DNA of 64,000 bases, taken from contig NZ_JAFBDH010000003.1 of the NCBI RefSeq assembly GCF_016908115.1, positions 62,001-126,000 on the forward strand. The letters are read 5' to 3'. The notes under the pieces are model-generated. The model made no database searches. It was given only the letters and a program-made list of their open reading frames with translations, and was not told the DNA's origin. Made by a program: the position numbers and the translations under genes. Each line of letters opens with the position of its first letter. The stretch's first letter is position 1. This DNA is from Peptoniphilus gorbachii. GTDB taxonomy: Bacteria > Bacillota > Clostridia > Tissierellales > Peptoniphilaceae. Positions 34,840-43,848 of the stretch are shown here, piece after piece.

Positions 34840-35385
34840 ATGGATAAAAAAGAACTTAGAAAAAAATATACAAAAGTAAGAGCAGAAATTCAAAATAGAG
34901 ATGAAAAAAATGAAAAAATTAGAGAAGAACTAAAAAATTTAGAAATTTATAAAAATGCAAAGTCTGTATTTATATTTATATCCTATAAAAGTGAAGTGGA
35001 TACAAAAAAAATCATTAATATGATAATTGAAGATGGCAAAAAACTCTTGGTACCCCTTGTAAAAGGCAGTGAAATGATTGCCGTTGAAGTTAAGGGAATA
35101 GAGGACTTAGAAAAAAATAAAATGGGAATACTTGAACCAAAGTCTGGTGAAGAGGTAAAAGATGTGGATTTAACAATTACACCAGGACTTGCTTTTGATA
35201 AAGAAGGCTATAGACTTGGCTATGGCGGAGGATATTATGACAAATTTTTTGCCAAAGTTGATACCATAAAAATGGGCATTGGCTATTCAGATCAAATTGT
35301 AGAAAAAGTTATTCACGAAGATTATGACAAAAAACTAGACTATCTTTTGACAGATCAAGGCTTAGTAAAATTTGGTGCTAAATGA
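34840..35385 (+). CDS. 5-formyltetrahydrofolate cyclo-ligase
   Basis: Converts 5-formyl-THF to 5,10-methenyl-THF using ATP. It has the N-terminal KKELRKKYTKVR, VFIFISYKSEVDT, and the C-terminal hallmark GYRLGYGGGYYDKF near residue 125. The protein is 181 residues, normal. It directly abuts the AddB-like stop and overlaps the next gene by 4 bp, so the four genes from the pseudouridine synthase onward form one operon. Confidence 0.95.
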   Translation: MDKKELRKKYTKVRAEIQNRDEKNEKIREELKNLEIYKNAKSVFIFISYKSEVDTKKIINMIIEDGKKLLVPLVKGSEMIAVEVKGIEDLEKNKMGILEPKSGEEVKDVDLTITPGLAFDKEGYRLGYGGGYYDKFFAKVDTIKMGIGYSDQIVEKVIHEDYDKKLDYLLTDQGLVKFGAK

Positions 35386-36071
35386 ATAGAGATTACCCAA
35401 AAATAGAAGCAAAAACTTGGAAGTGGATTCTTGCGCTAATTTTAACTCTTGCTTCCTTTTATGGAGTTAGCCTTTTATTTTATGCCTTAAAAATAAACAA
35501 TGAAATAATAATGGCAAGTGCTGTTAGTGCAATTTCTCTTCTATCACTTTTAACTATAGATAAAAAATTTATTAAGAAAATATTTTTACCTATAAGGGCC
35601 AAGGATGTACTTTATATAATTATTGGACTTGGTTTTTCCCTTATAGCAATTTTAATTTCATCAATTCTAGTGCAAAAACTTGGAATAGAGGGCAGTAACA
35701 ATCCAATTTTTGATGTTTTGACAGAAGATAATTTCAAAAGCTTTTTCCTTTCAACATTGATTCAATTTATTGCTGAAGAGATTATTTTCATCATCCCTTT
35801 TCTATTTGTTATAAATAAGGTAAAAATTGAAAATAATATAATTAAGACAATACTTGCAATATTAATTTCATCAATAATTTTTGGGGCAATGCACCTTTCA
35901 ACCTATGATTTTAATATTTTACAGGCAGTTTTAATAATTTCAATAATTAGAACTGGTTTAAGTATGTCCTATGTTATTTCGAAAAATTTAAGTGTAACTT
36001 ATATTATTCACATAATTTACGATTGGACTTTAATCTTTATATATATTGCCGCAGGGCAAATGATAAAATAA
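35382..36071 (+). CDS. CPBP-family intramembrane protein (CAAX protease-like)
   Basis: 229 residues with about seven transmembrane helices. The Abi/CPBP motifs are present: an EE pair in FIAEEIIFIIPF (motif 1; the usual downstream Arg is not evident), FGAMHLS with His (motif 2) and VTYIIHIIYDW with His (motif 3). Members can be prenyl-protein proteases or bacteriocin-immunity-like proteins. With the motif-1 Arg missing, catalytic activity is uncertain. It is the last gene of the operon. Confidence 0.8.
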   Translation: MNRDYPKIEAKTWKWILALILTLASFYGVSLLFYALKINNEIIMASAVSAISLLSLLTIDKKFIKKIFLPIRAKDVLYIIIGLGFSLIAILISSILVQKLGIEGSNNPIFDVLTEDNFKSFFLSTLIQFIAEEIIFIIPFLFVINKVKIENNIIKTILAILISSIIFGAMHLSTYDFNILQAVLIISIIRTGLSMSYVISKNLSVTYIIHIIYDWTLIFIYIAAGQMIK

Positions 36072-36076
36072 ATAAA

Positions 36077-36104
36077 GCCGCGACTTTTTAGTCGTGGTTT
36101 TTTT
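36077..36104 (+). terminator. Terminator after CPBP gene
   Basis: GCCGCGACT / AGTCGTGGT stem (9 bp with two G-U), TTTT loop, T run. Confidence 0.88.
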
Positions 36105-36330
36105 ATAAGGTTACATTTTTTTTATTTTTAAGAAGACGATGAAAATGATTACATATTCTCACAGTAAAATAATTAATAGAATTTTTAATAGGAAAAATAT
36201 AAATAAATAAATAAAAAAAATAAAAAAACTTTACTATTGTTTACGAATTGAATTATTTTATAGGAAAAAAAAATAAAAATTAAACCTAAAAGTATAAATA
36301 TAAACAAATCGTTAAAGTTATTCTCAATCC
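36105..36330. other. AT-rich intergenic stretch, no gene seen
   Basis: About 225 bases of nearly pure A/T between a terminator and the gdh promoter. I find no supported gene, hairpin or repeat. A 23-codon reading frame at about 36139 has no ribosome-binding site. The A-tracts could act as an UP-like element or curved DNA for the strong promoter downstream (inference). Confidence 0.6.
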
Positions 36331-36359
36331 TTGAACTTAATTTGCCTATTTGATATAAT
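36331..36359 (+). promoter_or_regulatory. Promoter of glutamate dehydrogenase gene
   Basis: TTGAAC (36331-36336), 17-bp spacer, TATAAT (36354-36359). It overlaps the upstream end of the open frame, which shows that the frame's first start cannot be real. Confidence 0.88.
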
Positions 36360-36411
36360 TATGACTGTAAGAAATGGTTATCACGATATACATAAAGGAG
36401 AGTGTAAAAAA

Positions 36412-37677
36412 ATGACAGATACTTTAAATCCGTTAGTAGCAGCTCAACAAAAGGTTAAGGCTGCATGTGACAAGCTAGGTTGCGACCCAGCAGTTTATGA
36501 ACTTCTAAAAGAACCTGAAAGAGTTATTGAAATTTCTATTCCAGTAAAAATGGATGACGGTTCAGTAAAAGTTTTCAAAGGTTGGAGATCAGCTCACTCA
36601 TCAGCAGTTGGTCCTTCTAAGGGCGGAGTTAGATTCCATCCAAATGTAAACCTTGATGAAGTTAAAGCTCTTTCTCTTTGGATGACTTTCAAAGGTGGAG
36701 CACTTGGCCTTCCATACGGTGGAGGAAAAGGTGGTATTTGTGTAGATCCATCTGAACTATCTGATAGAGAATTAGAACAACTTTCAAGAGGTTGGATAAG
36801 AGGACTTTACAAATATCTTGGTGAAAGAATTGATATTCCAGCACCAGATGTTAACACTAATGGACAAATCATGGCTTGGTTCCTTGATGAATGGATCAAA
36901 GTTAACGGAGACAGACAAGATATCGGAATGTTAACTGGTAAACCAGTTGGACTTGGCGGATCTGAAGGAAGAAACGAAGCAACAGGTTTTGGTGTTGCTG
37001 TAGTAACTAGAGAAGCTGCAAAACGTGAAGGAATTGATTTCAAAAACGCTAAAATCGCAGTTCAAGGATTCGGTAATGTTGGATCTTTCACAGTTAAAAA
37101 CATTGAAAGACAAGGCGGAACAGTTTACGCTTTAGCTGAATGGGACAAAAAAGAAGGAAACTATGCTCTATATAACGAAAATGGACTAGATTTCAAAAAA
37201 CTTCTTGATTATAAGAACGAACACCACACTCTAATTGGTTACCCAGATGCAGAACAAATTTCTGCTGACGATTTCTGGACAAGAGAATGGGATATCTTAA
37301 TTCCAGCTGCTCTTGAAAATGTAATCACTGGTGATGTTGCTAAAAAACTTAATGTTAAATTAGTTTGTGAAGCAGCTAATGGTCCTACTACTCCAGAAGG
37401 AGATAAAGTTCTTGCTGAAAGAGGAATTAAACTTACTCCAGACATTTTAACTAACTCTGGTGGAGTTCTTGTTTCTTACTACGAATGGGTTCAAAACCAA
37501 TACGGAATGTACTGGACTGAAGCTGAAGTTGAAGCAAAACAAGAAGCTGACATGATGAAAGCTATTGAAGGCGTATTCCATGTTTGTGATGAATATGATG
37601 TAGTTCCTAGAGAAGGAGTTTACATGTACGCAATCAGATCTATTGATAAAGCTATGAAACTTAGAGGATGGTATTAA
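36412..37677 (+). CDS. gdhA: Glutamate dehydrogenase (catabolic type)
   Basis: Oxidatively deaminates glutamate to 2-oxoglutarate, the entry step of glutamate fermentation. It is 421 residues from ATG 36412 (AAGGAGAG upstream). Substrate lysines lie in SKGGVRFHP and GLPYGGGKGGI, the nucleotide fold in AVQGFGNVGS, and there is the C-terminal NSGGVLVSYYEWVQN. The sequence reads throughout like the Peptoniphilus/Clostridium hexameric enzyme, supporting the host assignment. Codon use is strongly biased compared with neighbours, consistent with high expression. It is monocistronic, with a strong promoter and terminator. Confidence 0.96.
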   Translation: MTDTLNPLVAAQQKVKAACDKLGCDPAVYELLKEPERVIEISIPVKMDDGSVKVFKGWRSAHSSAVGPSKGGVRFHPNVNLDEVKALSLWMTFKGGALGLPYGGGKGGICVDPSELSDRELEQLSRGWIRGLYKYLGERIDIPAPDVNTNGQIMAWFLDEWIKVNGDRQDIGMLTGKPVGLGGSEGRNEATGFGVAVVTREAAKREGIDFKNAKIAVQGFGNVGSFTVKNIERQGGTVYALAEWDKKEGNYALYNENGLDFKKLLDYKNEHHTLIGYPDAEQISADDFWTREWDILIPAALENVITGDVAKKLNVKLVCEAANGPTTPEGDKVLAERGIKLTPDILTNSGGVLVSYYEWVQNQYGMYWTEAEVEAKQEADMMKAIEGVFHVCDEYDVVPREGVYMYAIRSIDKAMKLRGWY

Positions 37678-37702
37678 TTCCGACTCTTAAATAAAAGACT
37701 AA

Positions 37703-37730
37703 AAACCGCAGCATTTGTTGCGGTTTTTTT
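37703..37730 (+). terminator. Terminator of gdhA
   Basis: AAACCGCA / TGCGGTTT stem (8 bp, 8-base loop) followed by a T run. Confidence 0.9.
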
Positions 37731-37845
37731 GTGCCTTTAAAAGCTATAAAATTAAAAACTTTAGATTTAATATAAATTTAAAGAAAAAATTTAATATGAT
37801 AAAATATTAGTTATAAAATACTTTTATTTATGAAGGAGGATAAGA

Positions 37846-39132
37846 ATGAAAGAATTTAAGAAATTATTTTTTGCACTTATATTTATTTTGTTTTTAGGTG
37901 CAAGGGTCTATGCCTATGACTTTGACACACCCCTTGTTATAAATGGTGTGGATTGTGAGACAGCCTATAAGAGTGATCAAAATTATTATGGATTTATTTC
38001 CAATGATCGAACTTATGTGCCTTTGAGATTTATAAGTGAAACTTTAAATTTTAAAGTCAACTATGAAGAAGCTAGCCGCAACATTAAAATTTCAGCTAAT
38101 GGATATGAAGTGAAAATGAATACAAAGAGCAAAGATTATGAGACAAATGGCGTGAAAAAAACTATGGATGTCGCTCCAATTATTTATAATAACCGCACTT
38201 ATATACCAATTAGATATGTTGCAGAAGCTCTTAATGTTGATATAAGTTGGAATCCTAATGACAAGGCTGTTTATATAGGAAATGCTCTTAAAGCTGACGG
38301 GAAAGATTTTTCTATATTTAAAAAATTAGATTTTTCAAAATATGGATTTGATCTTTATGTAAAAAAAGACTTCGAGAAAAATATTTTAATTGAAGAATCA
38401 CCTCAAGAAAAACTTGTAAATTTTTATGACAAGAATCTTTATAAAAAAGGAAGCATGAATGGACTTGTTGCATCTATTGGAACAGAAAATGAAAGGGCAA
38501 TATTCCCAGCACTTAATGTCTATCATGAAGATGGAAAAGTGCTTGTTAGATATGAATTTTCTGACAGTAGTTTAAAAAAATTGGACCCAAATCTAAAGGG
38601 AAGCGACAGTGTTCTAAAATTATTCCAGGAATCTTTTGAAATTCCAAGCAAGAATATTTTTCCTAAATTTGATCTAGATAATTCTAATAAGACAAAAAAT
38701 ACAGAAGTAAAAACTAAAAGTGAGGAAAAAGTTGTAAATAAGGAAATAGATAAGGATTACTCTACTTTTACTTTTGGAAATCCTAAGGTCACTATAAAAA
38801 TTCCTAAAGATCTTATGAAAGATTTAATTGTTGAAAAAAATAAAGGAGTTAATGGACCAGTTCTTTATATTCGCGACAAAAAAACTGCTCAAGAAGGAGA
38901 TCCTACTTTTTATGGTATGATTAGATTTTATGAGCAAGTCCATGAGAAAAAGGGTCAATATGTAATGTACGATGAAATGTATAAGATTATTGATTCTAAG
39001 GGACCTATAAAGACAGTTGAAGGAATTGCAATAGATGCCCAAGTGGATTTTCGCGACAAGAAAAAAACTAAGCATTATTTGGATGTAAGTAAGAGAGTTA
39101 GGGAAGAAGTAAAAGTTACAGTAGAAAAATAA
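37846..39132 (+). CDS. Secreted protein with copper-amine-oxidase-N (stalk) repeats
   Basis: 428 residues: N-terminal signal peptide (cleavage likely after VYA, about residue 23), then one CuAO-N module made of two halves (RTYVPLRFISETL and RTYIPIRYVAEAL) up to about residue 145. A 270-residue C-terminal part of unknown fold follows, split by a Lys/Asp/Thr-rich linker. This module is a common cell-envelope domain in Firmicutes and does not imply amine oxidase activity. AAGGAGG precedes the ATG. A terminator follows. Confidence 0.85.
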   Translation: MKEFKKLFFALIFILFLGARVYAYDFDTPLVINGVDCETAYKSDQNYYGFISNDRTYVPLRFISETLNFKVNYEEASRNIKISANGYEVKMNTKSKDYETNGVKKTMDVAPIIYNNRTYIPIRYVAEALNVDISWNPNDKAVYIGNALKADGKDFSIFKKLDFSKYGFDLYVKKDFEKNILIEESPQEKLVNFYDKNLYKKGSMNGLVASIGTENERAIFPALNVYHEDGKVLVRYEFSDSSLKKLDPNLKGSDSVLKLFQESFEIPSKNIFPKFDLDNSNKTKNTEVKTKSEEKVVNKEIDKDYSTFTFGNPKVTIKIPKDLMKDLIVEKNKGVNGPVLYIRDKKTAQEGDPTFYGMIRFYEQVHEKKGQYVMYDEMYKIIDSKGPIKTVEGIAIDAQVDFRDKKKTKHYLDVSKRVREEVKVTVEK

Positions 39133-39138
39133 AATTTT

Positions 39139-39164
39139 AGGCTCTATTAATGGAGCCTTTTTTG
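39139..39164 (+). terminator. Terminator of the CuAO-N gene
   Basis: AGGCTC / GAGCCT stem with 8-base loop, T run. Confidence 0.8.
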
Positions 39165-39186
39165 TTTCATATAATTTTTAATGTGC

Positions 39187-39220
39187 AAGGAAAAAAGTGG
39201 AAGCAAGAGCCTCCACTTTT
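39187..39220 (-). terminator. Terminator of the hnd operon
   Basis: Minus strand AAAAGTGGA / TCCACTTTT (9 bp) around a 10-base loop, with T residues on the downstream side. It is just after the hndD stop. Confidence 0.82.
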
Positions 39221-39238
39221 TATTTTTTTTAAATAACA

Positions 39239-40975
39239 TTAAATTTTTTCTCTTGGTGAGTAAGATGTATGAAGTAGGTCGTGAGCTCTTTCACCATAAG
39301 GTTTTCCTAGGTAAGTTTCATAAATTTCTTTTATCATTGGATTTTCGTGAGCCTTTCTGAATTTTTTATTTTTGTCAATGTCATAAAGGGCTCTTTGTCT
39401 CTTCAAAAGAATTTCTTCGTGACCATGGTGATAAGGTTGACCGCCGCCACCAATGCAACCACCAGGACAAGCCATAATTTCAATGGCATCAAAGTTGTAC
39501 TTTTTGCTCCTTATGCCATCTAATAATTTTCTTGCGTTGCCAAGTCCATGAGCAATGCCAACTTTTAAATTCAAGTCGCCAATTTTAACTTGGGCTCCTC
39601 TTATGCCCTTTAGACCTCTTAGTTCTTCAAATTCAATTTTTTCAAGTTCCTTGCCAGTTAACCATTCGCTGGCAGTTCTTATAGCTGCTTCAATTACTCC
39701 ACCTGTTGTGCCAAAAATTGTTCCTGCGCCAGAAGATTCGCCCATTAATTTATCAAATTTGCCTTCTTCAAGGCCCTTAAAGTCTATGCCGTAAAGTTTT
39801 ATCATTCTGCCAAGCTCTCTAGTTGAAAGGACATAGTCCACATCGCGAATATCCTTTGTGCCAAGTTCTGATCTTGCTGCTTCAGCTTTTTTTGCTGTGC
39901 AAGGCATTACTGAAACCATGACAATGTCCTTGGAAGGGATTCCTGTTTTATTTGCATAATATGTTTTTACCATGGAACCCATCATAATTTGTGGGGACTT
40001 ACAACTTGAAGGAATGTCTAACATATCGGGATAATTCATTTCAATAAATCTAACCCAGGCTGGACAGCAGGAAGTTAAGATTGGAAGAGTTTTGTTGTTT
40101 TCGATTCTATCAACCAGTTCACTTGCTTCTTCCATAACTGTTAAGTCTGCTGAAAAGTCTGTGTCAAAAACTACATCAAAGCCAAGTTTTCTAAGAGCTG
40201 TGACAAGTTTTCCTGTGGTAACTTCGCCAGCTTCCATGTCAAAGAGTTCTCCAATAGCAACTCTAATTGATGGGGCAACTTGAACTACTACATGTTTCTT
40301 TGGATTTTTTATTGCATTAAAAACTTTATCCGTTGCATCAATTTCTACTATTGCACCAGTTGGGCAAACTGCCACACATTGACCGCAGAAGGTACAAGAA
40401 CTTTCAGCGAGAGAAATATTAAAGGCAGGGGCAACTATGGCGTCAAAGCCACGATTTAGTCCACTGAGAGTTCCTACAGTTTGAACTTCATTACACATTG
40501 TTTCGCATCTTCTACACATTACACATTTATTGGGATTTCTGTAAATAGAATTTGAAGAAGCATCAACTTTGTGCTGCATTCTTTCGCCCTTGTAGGCAAT
40601 TTCTCTTATGCCCATTTTTTCTGCTAAGGCTTGAAGTTCACAGTTTAAATTTTTAGGACACACTAGACAGTCCTTTGGATGATTGGAAAGAAGAAGCTCT
40701 AGGTTAATTTTTCTTGCCTCAACTGCCTTTGGAGTATCTGTCTTTACTATCATTCCTTCAGTTATTTCTTCAGAACAAGCTGTACAAAGTTTTGGTCTTC
40801 CCACAACTTCAACCATACATATTCTACAGCTTGATGGTTTATTTTTGTAATTAAAGTTAGGAAGCTTCATATGACAAAGTGTAGGGATGTCGATGCCAAT
40901 TTCTTTTGCGGCGTCTAATATTGTCGTGCCTTCCTTAACTTTTAATTTTTTATCATTAATAACACAATTTATCAT
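39239..40975 (-). CDS. hndD: [FeFe] hydrogenase catalytic subunit HndD
   Basis: Catalytic subunit of the tetrameric NAD(P)-linked hydrogenase, 578 residues. In order it has an N-terminal [2Fe-2S] domain (SSCRICMVEV, LCTACSE), the His-Cys3 cluster region (HPKDCLVCPKNLNC), two [4Fe-4S] motifs (CVMCRRCETMC, CTFCGQCVAVCP), the H-cluster cysteines in TSCCPAWVRF, MPCTAKKAE and MACPGGCIGGGGQP, and a small-subunit tail. All ligand motifs appear intact. It is the last gene of the operon, 9 bp after hndC. HydE and HydF upstream mature it. Confidence 0.96.
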   Translation of the reverse strand: MINCVINDKKLKVKEGTTILDAAKEIGIDIPTLCHMKLPNFNYKNKPSSCRICMVEVVGRPKLCTACSEEITEGMIVKTDTPKAVEARKINLELLLSNHPKDCLVCPKNLNCELQALAEKMGIREIAYKGERMQHKVDASSNSIYRNPNKCVMCRRCETMCNEVQTVGTLSGLNRGFDAIVAPAFNISLAESSCTFCGQCVAVCPTGAIVEIDATDKVFNAIKNPKKHVVVQVAPSIRVAIGELFDMEAGEVTTGKLVTALRKLGFDVVFDTDFSADLTVMEEASELVDRIENNKTLPILTSCCPAWVRFIEMNYPDMLDIPSSCKSPQIMMGSMVKTYYANKTGIPSKDIVMVSVMPCTAKKAEAARSELGTKDIRDVDYVLSTRELGRMIKLYGIDFKGLEEGKFDKLMGESSGAGTIFGTTGGVIEAAIRTASEWLTGKELEKIEFEELRGLKGIRGAQVKIGDLNLKVGIAHGLGNARKLLDGIRSKKYNFDAIEIMACPGGCIGGGGQPYHHGHEEILLKRQRALYDIDKNKKFRKAHENPMIKEIYETYLGKPYGERAHDLLHTSYSPREKI

Positions 40976-40984
40976 AATTCACCT

Positions 40985-42754
40985 CTATTTAGGTTCCACA
41001 ACTGCACCTACAGGACATGTCTTAAAGCAAGTTCCGCAGGCTATGCACTTGTCCTCATTGATTTCGTGCTTTTCCTTAGGATTACCTGAAATACATTTTA
41101 CAGGACATTCTCTTGCACATCTGTGACAGCCAATGCACTTATCCTTATTTATTTTGTAGGCTCTCTTAACTTCATGTCTTGCATATTTTAAGTATTCGTC
41201 AGGGAAATACTTCATAGTGGATAAAATTGGGTTAGGGGCAGTTTGTCCAAGTCCACAAGCAGCCGAATTAATTATGTTGTGACATAAATCCTCAATTTTT
41301 TGTAAATCTTCCTCTGAACCCTTGTCATCTAAAAGATTTTTAAGCATTTCAAGAAGTCTTTTTGTTCCAACTCGACAAGGTGTGCACTTTCCACAAGATT
41401 CGTCTTGGGTAAATTCAAGATAGAATTTTGCAATCTCAACCATGTCGTTGTCTTCGTCCATGACAATAAGCCCACCAGAACCCATCATGGCACCAATTTC
41501 CTTTAAAATTTCATAATCTATTGGCGTGTCAATATTTTCCTTGGTAATCATGCCACCAGAAGGTCCGCCAATTTGTACTGCCTTAAATTTTTTGCCATTT
41601 GGAATACCGCCGCCAATGTCGTAGACAATTTCACGAATAGTTATGCCCATAGGTACTTCAACAAGTCCAACATTATTTACCTTTCCTGCTAGGGCAAAAA
41701 CTTTTGTGCCTTTAGATTTTTCTGTTCCCATGGAAGTGAACCAGTCAGTTCCACGCAAAATAATTTTTGGAATATTTGCATAAGTTTCTACATTATTTAC
41801 AGTAGTAGGCTTACCCATATAGCCCTTTACACTAGGGAAAGGTGGTTTTCTAGTAGGCTCGCCTCTTTTGCCTTCAACAGAATGTATAAGTGCAGTTTCT
41901 TCGCCGCAGACAAAGGCGCCTGCTCCATACCTAATTTCAATATCAAAATCAAAGCCAGAATTAAAAATATTTTTGCCTAAAAATCCATAATCTCTAGCTT
42001 GAGAAATGGCAGTTTTTAGTCTATGAATGGCAAGGGGATATTCTGCTCTAATATAAACTACGCCATGCTTTGCACCAGTTGCATATCCTCCAATAGTCAT
42101 AGCCTCAACAATAGAATTTGGGTCGCCTTCCAAAATACTTCTATCCATAAAGGCACCAGGGTCGCCTTCGTCAGCATTGCAGAAAATATATTTTTCTTCT
42201 CCTGGAGAATTATATGTATTTTGCCATTTTATTCCAGTTGGGAAACCTCCACCACCACGACCACGAAGTCCAGATGCTTTTATAAGATCAATTACATCTT
42301 GCGGAGTCATTTCAGTTAAAACTTTTAAAAGGGCTTGATAGCCATCGTAGGAAATATAGTCGTCAATATTTTCTGGGTCAATTTTGCCACAGTTTTTTAA
42401 AGCGACACGAGTTTGTTTTCCATAAAAACTCATTTCTTTTTGGTTGTAAATCGGCTCTTTGTTTTTTGGATTTTTGTAGAGAAGTCTCTTGACAGGTCTA
42501 CCATGAATAATGTGTTCAGCAACAATTTCATTTACATCATCTGGACTTACATGAGTGTAAAAAACATTGTCGGGTTCTATTTTTACAATGGGACCTTCGC
42601 CACAAAAGCCAAAACATCCAGTTATCATTGCTTCAACATCTCTGATTTTATAGTGCTCAATTGCCCTGTCAAAATTTTCTTTAATTAAATCACTTCTTGC
42701 AGAGACACAACCAGTACCCTTGCAAATAAGTATTTGTAATCTTAAATTATTCAT
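40985..42754 (-). CDS. hndC: Hydrogenase flavoprotein subunit HndC (NuoF-like)
   Basis: FMN- and NAD(P)-binding diaphorase subunit, 589 residues. It has an N-terminal thioredoxin-like [2Fe-2S] domain (CKGTGCVSA, CFGFCGEGP), NuoF core with GLRGRGGGGFPTG, the NAD site and FMN loop (CNADEGDPGAFMDR), the [4Fe-4S] motif ESCGKCTPCRVG and a C-terminal 2x[4Fe-4S] ferredoxin (CIGCHRCARECP, CIACGTCFKTCP). This build is typical of hydrogenases that exchange electrons between NAD(P)H and ferredoxin; electron bifurcation is possible but not shown. Its start overlaps hndB by 8 bp. Confidence 0.95.
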   Translation of the reverse strand: MNNLRLQILICKGTGCVSARSDLIKENFDRAIEHYKIRDVEAMITGCFGFCGEGPIVKIEPDNVFYTHVSPDDVNEIVAEHIIHGRPVKRLLYKNPKNKEPIYNQKEMSFYGKQTRVALKNCGKIDPENIDDYISYDGYQALLKVLTEMTPQDVIDLIKASGLRGRGGGGFPTGIKWQNTYNSPGEEKYIFCNADEGDPGAFMDRSILEGDPNSIVEAMTIGGYATGAKHGVVYIRAEYPLAIHRLKTAISQARDYGFLGKNIFNSGFDFDIEIRYGAGAFVCGEETALIHSVEGKRGEPTRKPPFPSVKGYMGKPTTVNNVETYANIPKIILRGTDWFTSMGTEKSKGTKVFALAGKVNNVGLVEVPMGITIREIVYDIGGGIPNGKKFKAVQIGGPSGGMITKENIDTPIDYEILKEIGAMMGSGGLIVMDEDNDMVEIAKFYLEFTQDESCGKCTPCRVGTKRLLEMLKNLLDDKGSEEDLQKIEDLCHNIINSAACGLGQTAPNPILSTMKYFPDEYLKYARHEVKRAYKINKDKCIGCHRCARECPVKCISGNPKEKHEINEDKCIACGTCFKTCPVGAVVEPK

Positions 42755-43136
42755 GTGACACCTCTTTTTCGTATTCGAGGGTTTGACTCTTCATAGAAGC
42801 AACATTTAAGATAAAATCTTTTATAGCATCAGTGTTAAGAGAATCGCTTTTTACATTTGCACAGACATTAAATTTTATTTCAATGTTAAACTTTTCTTTT
42901 TGATTTGGATCATCTTTAAATAAAAATTTGCAGTTGCGCATACCCTTTGCGCGTACAAAACTTTTTAAGTCATCAAAAACTTTTTCTATTTCTGCATATT
43001 TTTCACTTTCGTTGCCAGTTATAAAAATTTCTATAACATCATCGTCTTGCATTTCGCCAATATCTCTTAAAATAGTTTGGTGATGCCTTGATTCTTTTAT
43101 AGAAAGAAGTTTTTCCAAGGAATCTATTTTTGCCAT
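42747..43136 (-). CDS. hndB: Hydrogenase accessory subunit HndB, cysteine-poor
   Basis: 129-residue subunit between hndA and hndC, the hndB position. HndB proteins have a thioredoxin-like fold, often with a [2Fe-2S] cluster on four cysteines. Here only two cysteines remain (in RNCKFLF and NVCANVK), so a canonical cluster cannot form. A structural role is likely (inference). Position, size and the C-terminal FNIEIKFNVCAN strand support the name. It overlaps hndC. Confidence 0.78.
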   Translation of the reverse strand: MAKIDSLEKLLSIKESRHHQTILRDIGEMQDDDVIEIFITGNESEKYAEIEKVFDDLKSFVRAKGMRNCKFLFKDDPNQKEKFNIEIKFNVCANVKSDSLNTDAIKDFILNVASMKSQTLEYEKEVSHE

Positions 43137-43160
43137 AATTACCTCCTTTGTATAGTTTTT

Positions 43161-43667
43161 CTATTTACTTACTTCTTCTAATTCTTTTCTGTGAGATGCA
43201 ATAATTTCTTTTACATCTGCCACTTCAACATGACCATAAATTTTGTCATTTACACGAACTACTGGACCAATGCCACAGGCACCAACACATCTAATAGAAT
43301 TGACATTAAATAGACCGTCTTCACTAAGTCCATCTCCATCCACATTTAATTCATCTCTAAAGGCCTTCATAATTTCTTCTGAGCCCTTAACAAAGCAAGC
43401 TGTACCAAGACAGACGTCGACTTTAAATTTTCCCATTTTCTTTTCATTAAAGAAGGAATAAAAAGTTACTATGCCATTTATTTTGCTTGCAGGAAGATTA
43501 GTAAGTCTTGCTATATAAATTTGGAGTTCCTTTGGAAGATATCCAAAAATATCTTGAGCGTAGTGAAGAATACTAATAATATTGTTTTCCTTATTATCAA
43601 AAGTATCTATGTAGTCTTTTAAACTCTTTAAGAGAGCATTATCTAGGCTCATGGTTTTTAACTTCAT
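43161..43667 (-). CDS. hndA: Hydrogenase [2Fe-2S] subunit HndA (NuoE-like)
   Basis: Thioredoxin-like ferredoxin subunit, 168 residues from ATG 43667 behind AGAGGTGG; GTG 43676 in frame overlaps that site. Cluster cysteines lie in VCLGTACFVKGS and RCVGACGIGPVV. The N-terminal helical part (ISILHYAQDIFGYLP) is typical of NuoE. It is the first gene of the hnd operon and hands electrons between HndC and the other subunits. Confidence 0.94.
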   Translation of the reverse strand: MKLKTMSLDNALLKSLKDYIDTFDNKENNIISILHYAQDIFGYLPKELQIYIARLTNLPASKINGIVTFYSFFNEKKMGKFKVDVCLGTACFVKGSEEIMKAFRDELNVDGDGLSEDGLFNVNSIRCVGACGIGPVVRVNDKIYGHVEVADVKEIIASHRKELEEVSK

Positions 43668-43799
43668 ATCTACCACCTCTTATTTAATTGTAATACAATG
43701 AAAAGGTTTTATCAAAGAAAAGGAAGATTTTTTTAAAATTTATTATAATAAAAATCTTAAAAGAATAGTAAAGATAAAAATAGAGCTTTAAAAATATAC

Positions 43800-43827
43800 A
43801 AAAAAAAAAAAGGAGCCGAGGCTCCTT
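43800..43827 (-). terminator. Terminator of the F420-ligase-like gene
   Basis: Minus strand AAGGAGC / GCTCCTT stem with CTCG loop followed by ten or more T. Confidence 0.9.
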
Positions 43828-43848
43828 AAATTTATATTTTTAGATTAA

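Noticed and set aside
36139-36210. 23-codon frame in the AT-rich gap before gdhA
   Set aside because: No ribosome-binding site or promoter, and low-complexity composition.
36331-36411. 27-residue N-terminal extension of glutamate dehydrogenase
   Set aside because: It begins inside the -35 box of a consensus promoter and has no ribosome-binding site; ATG 36412 gives the standard N terminus.
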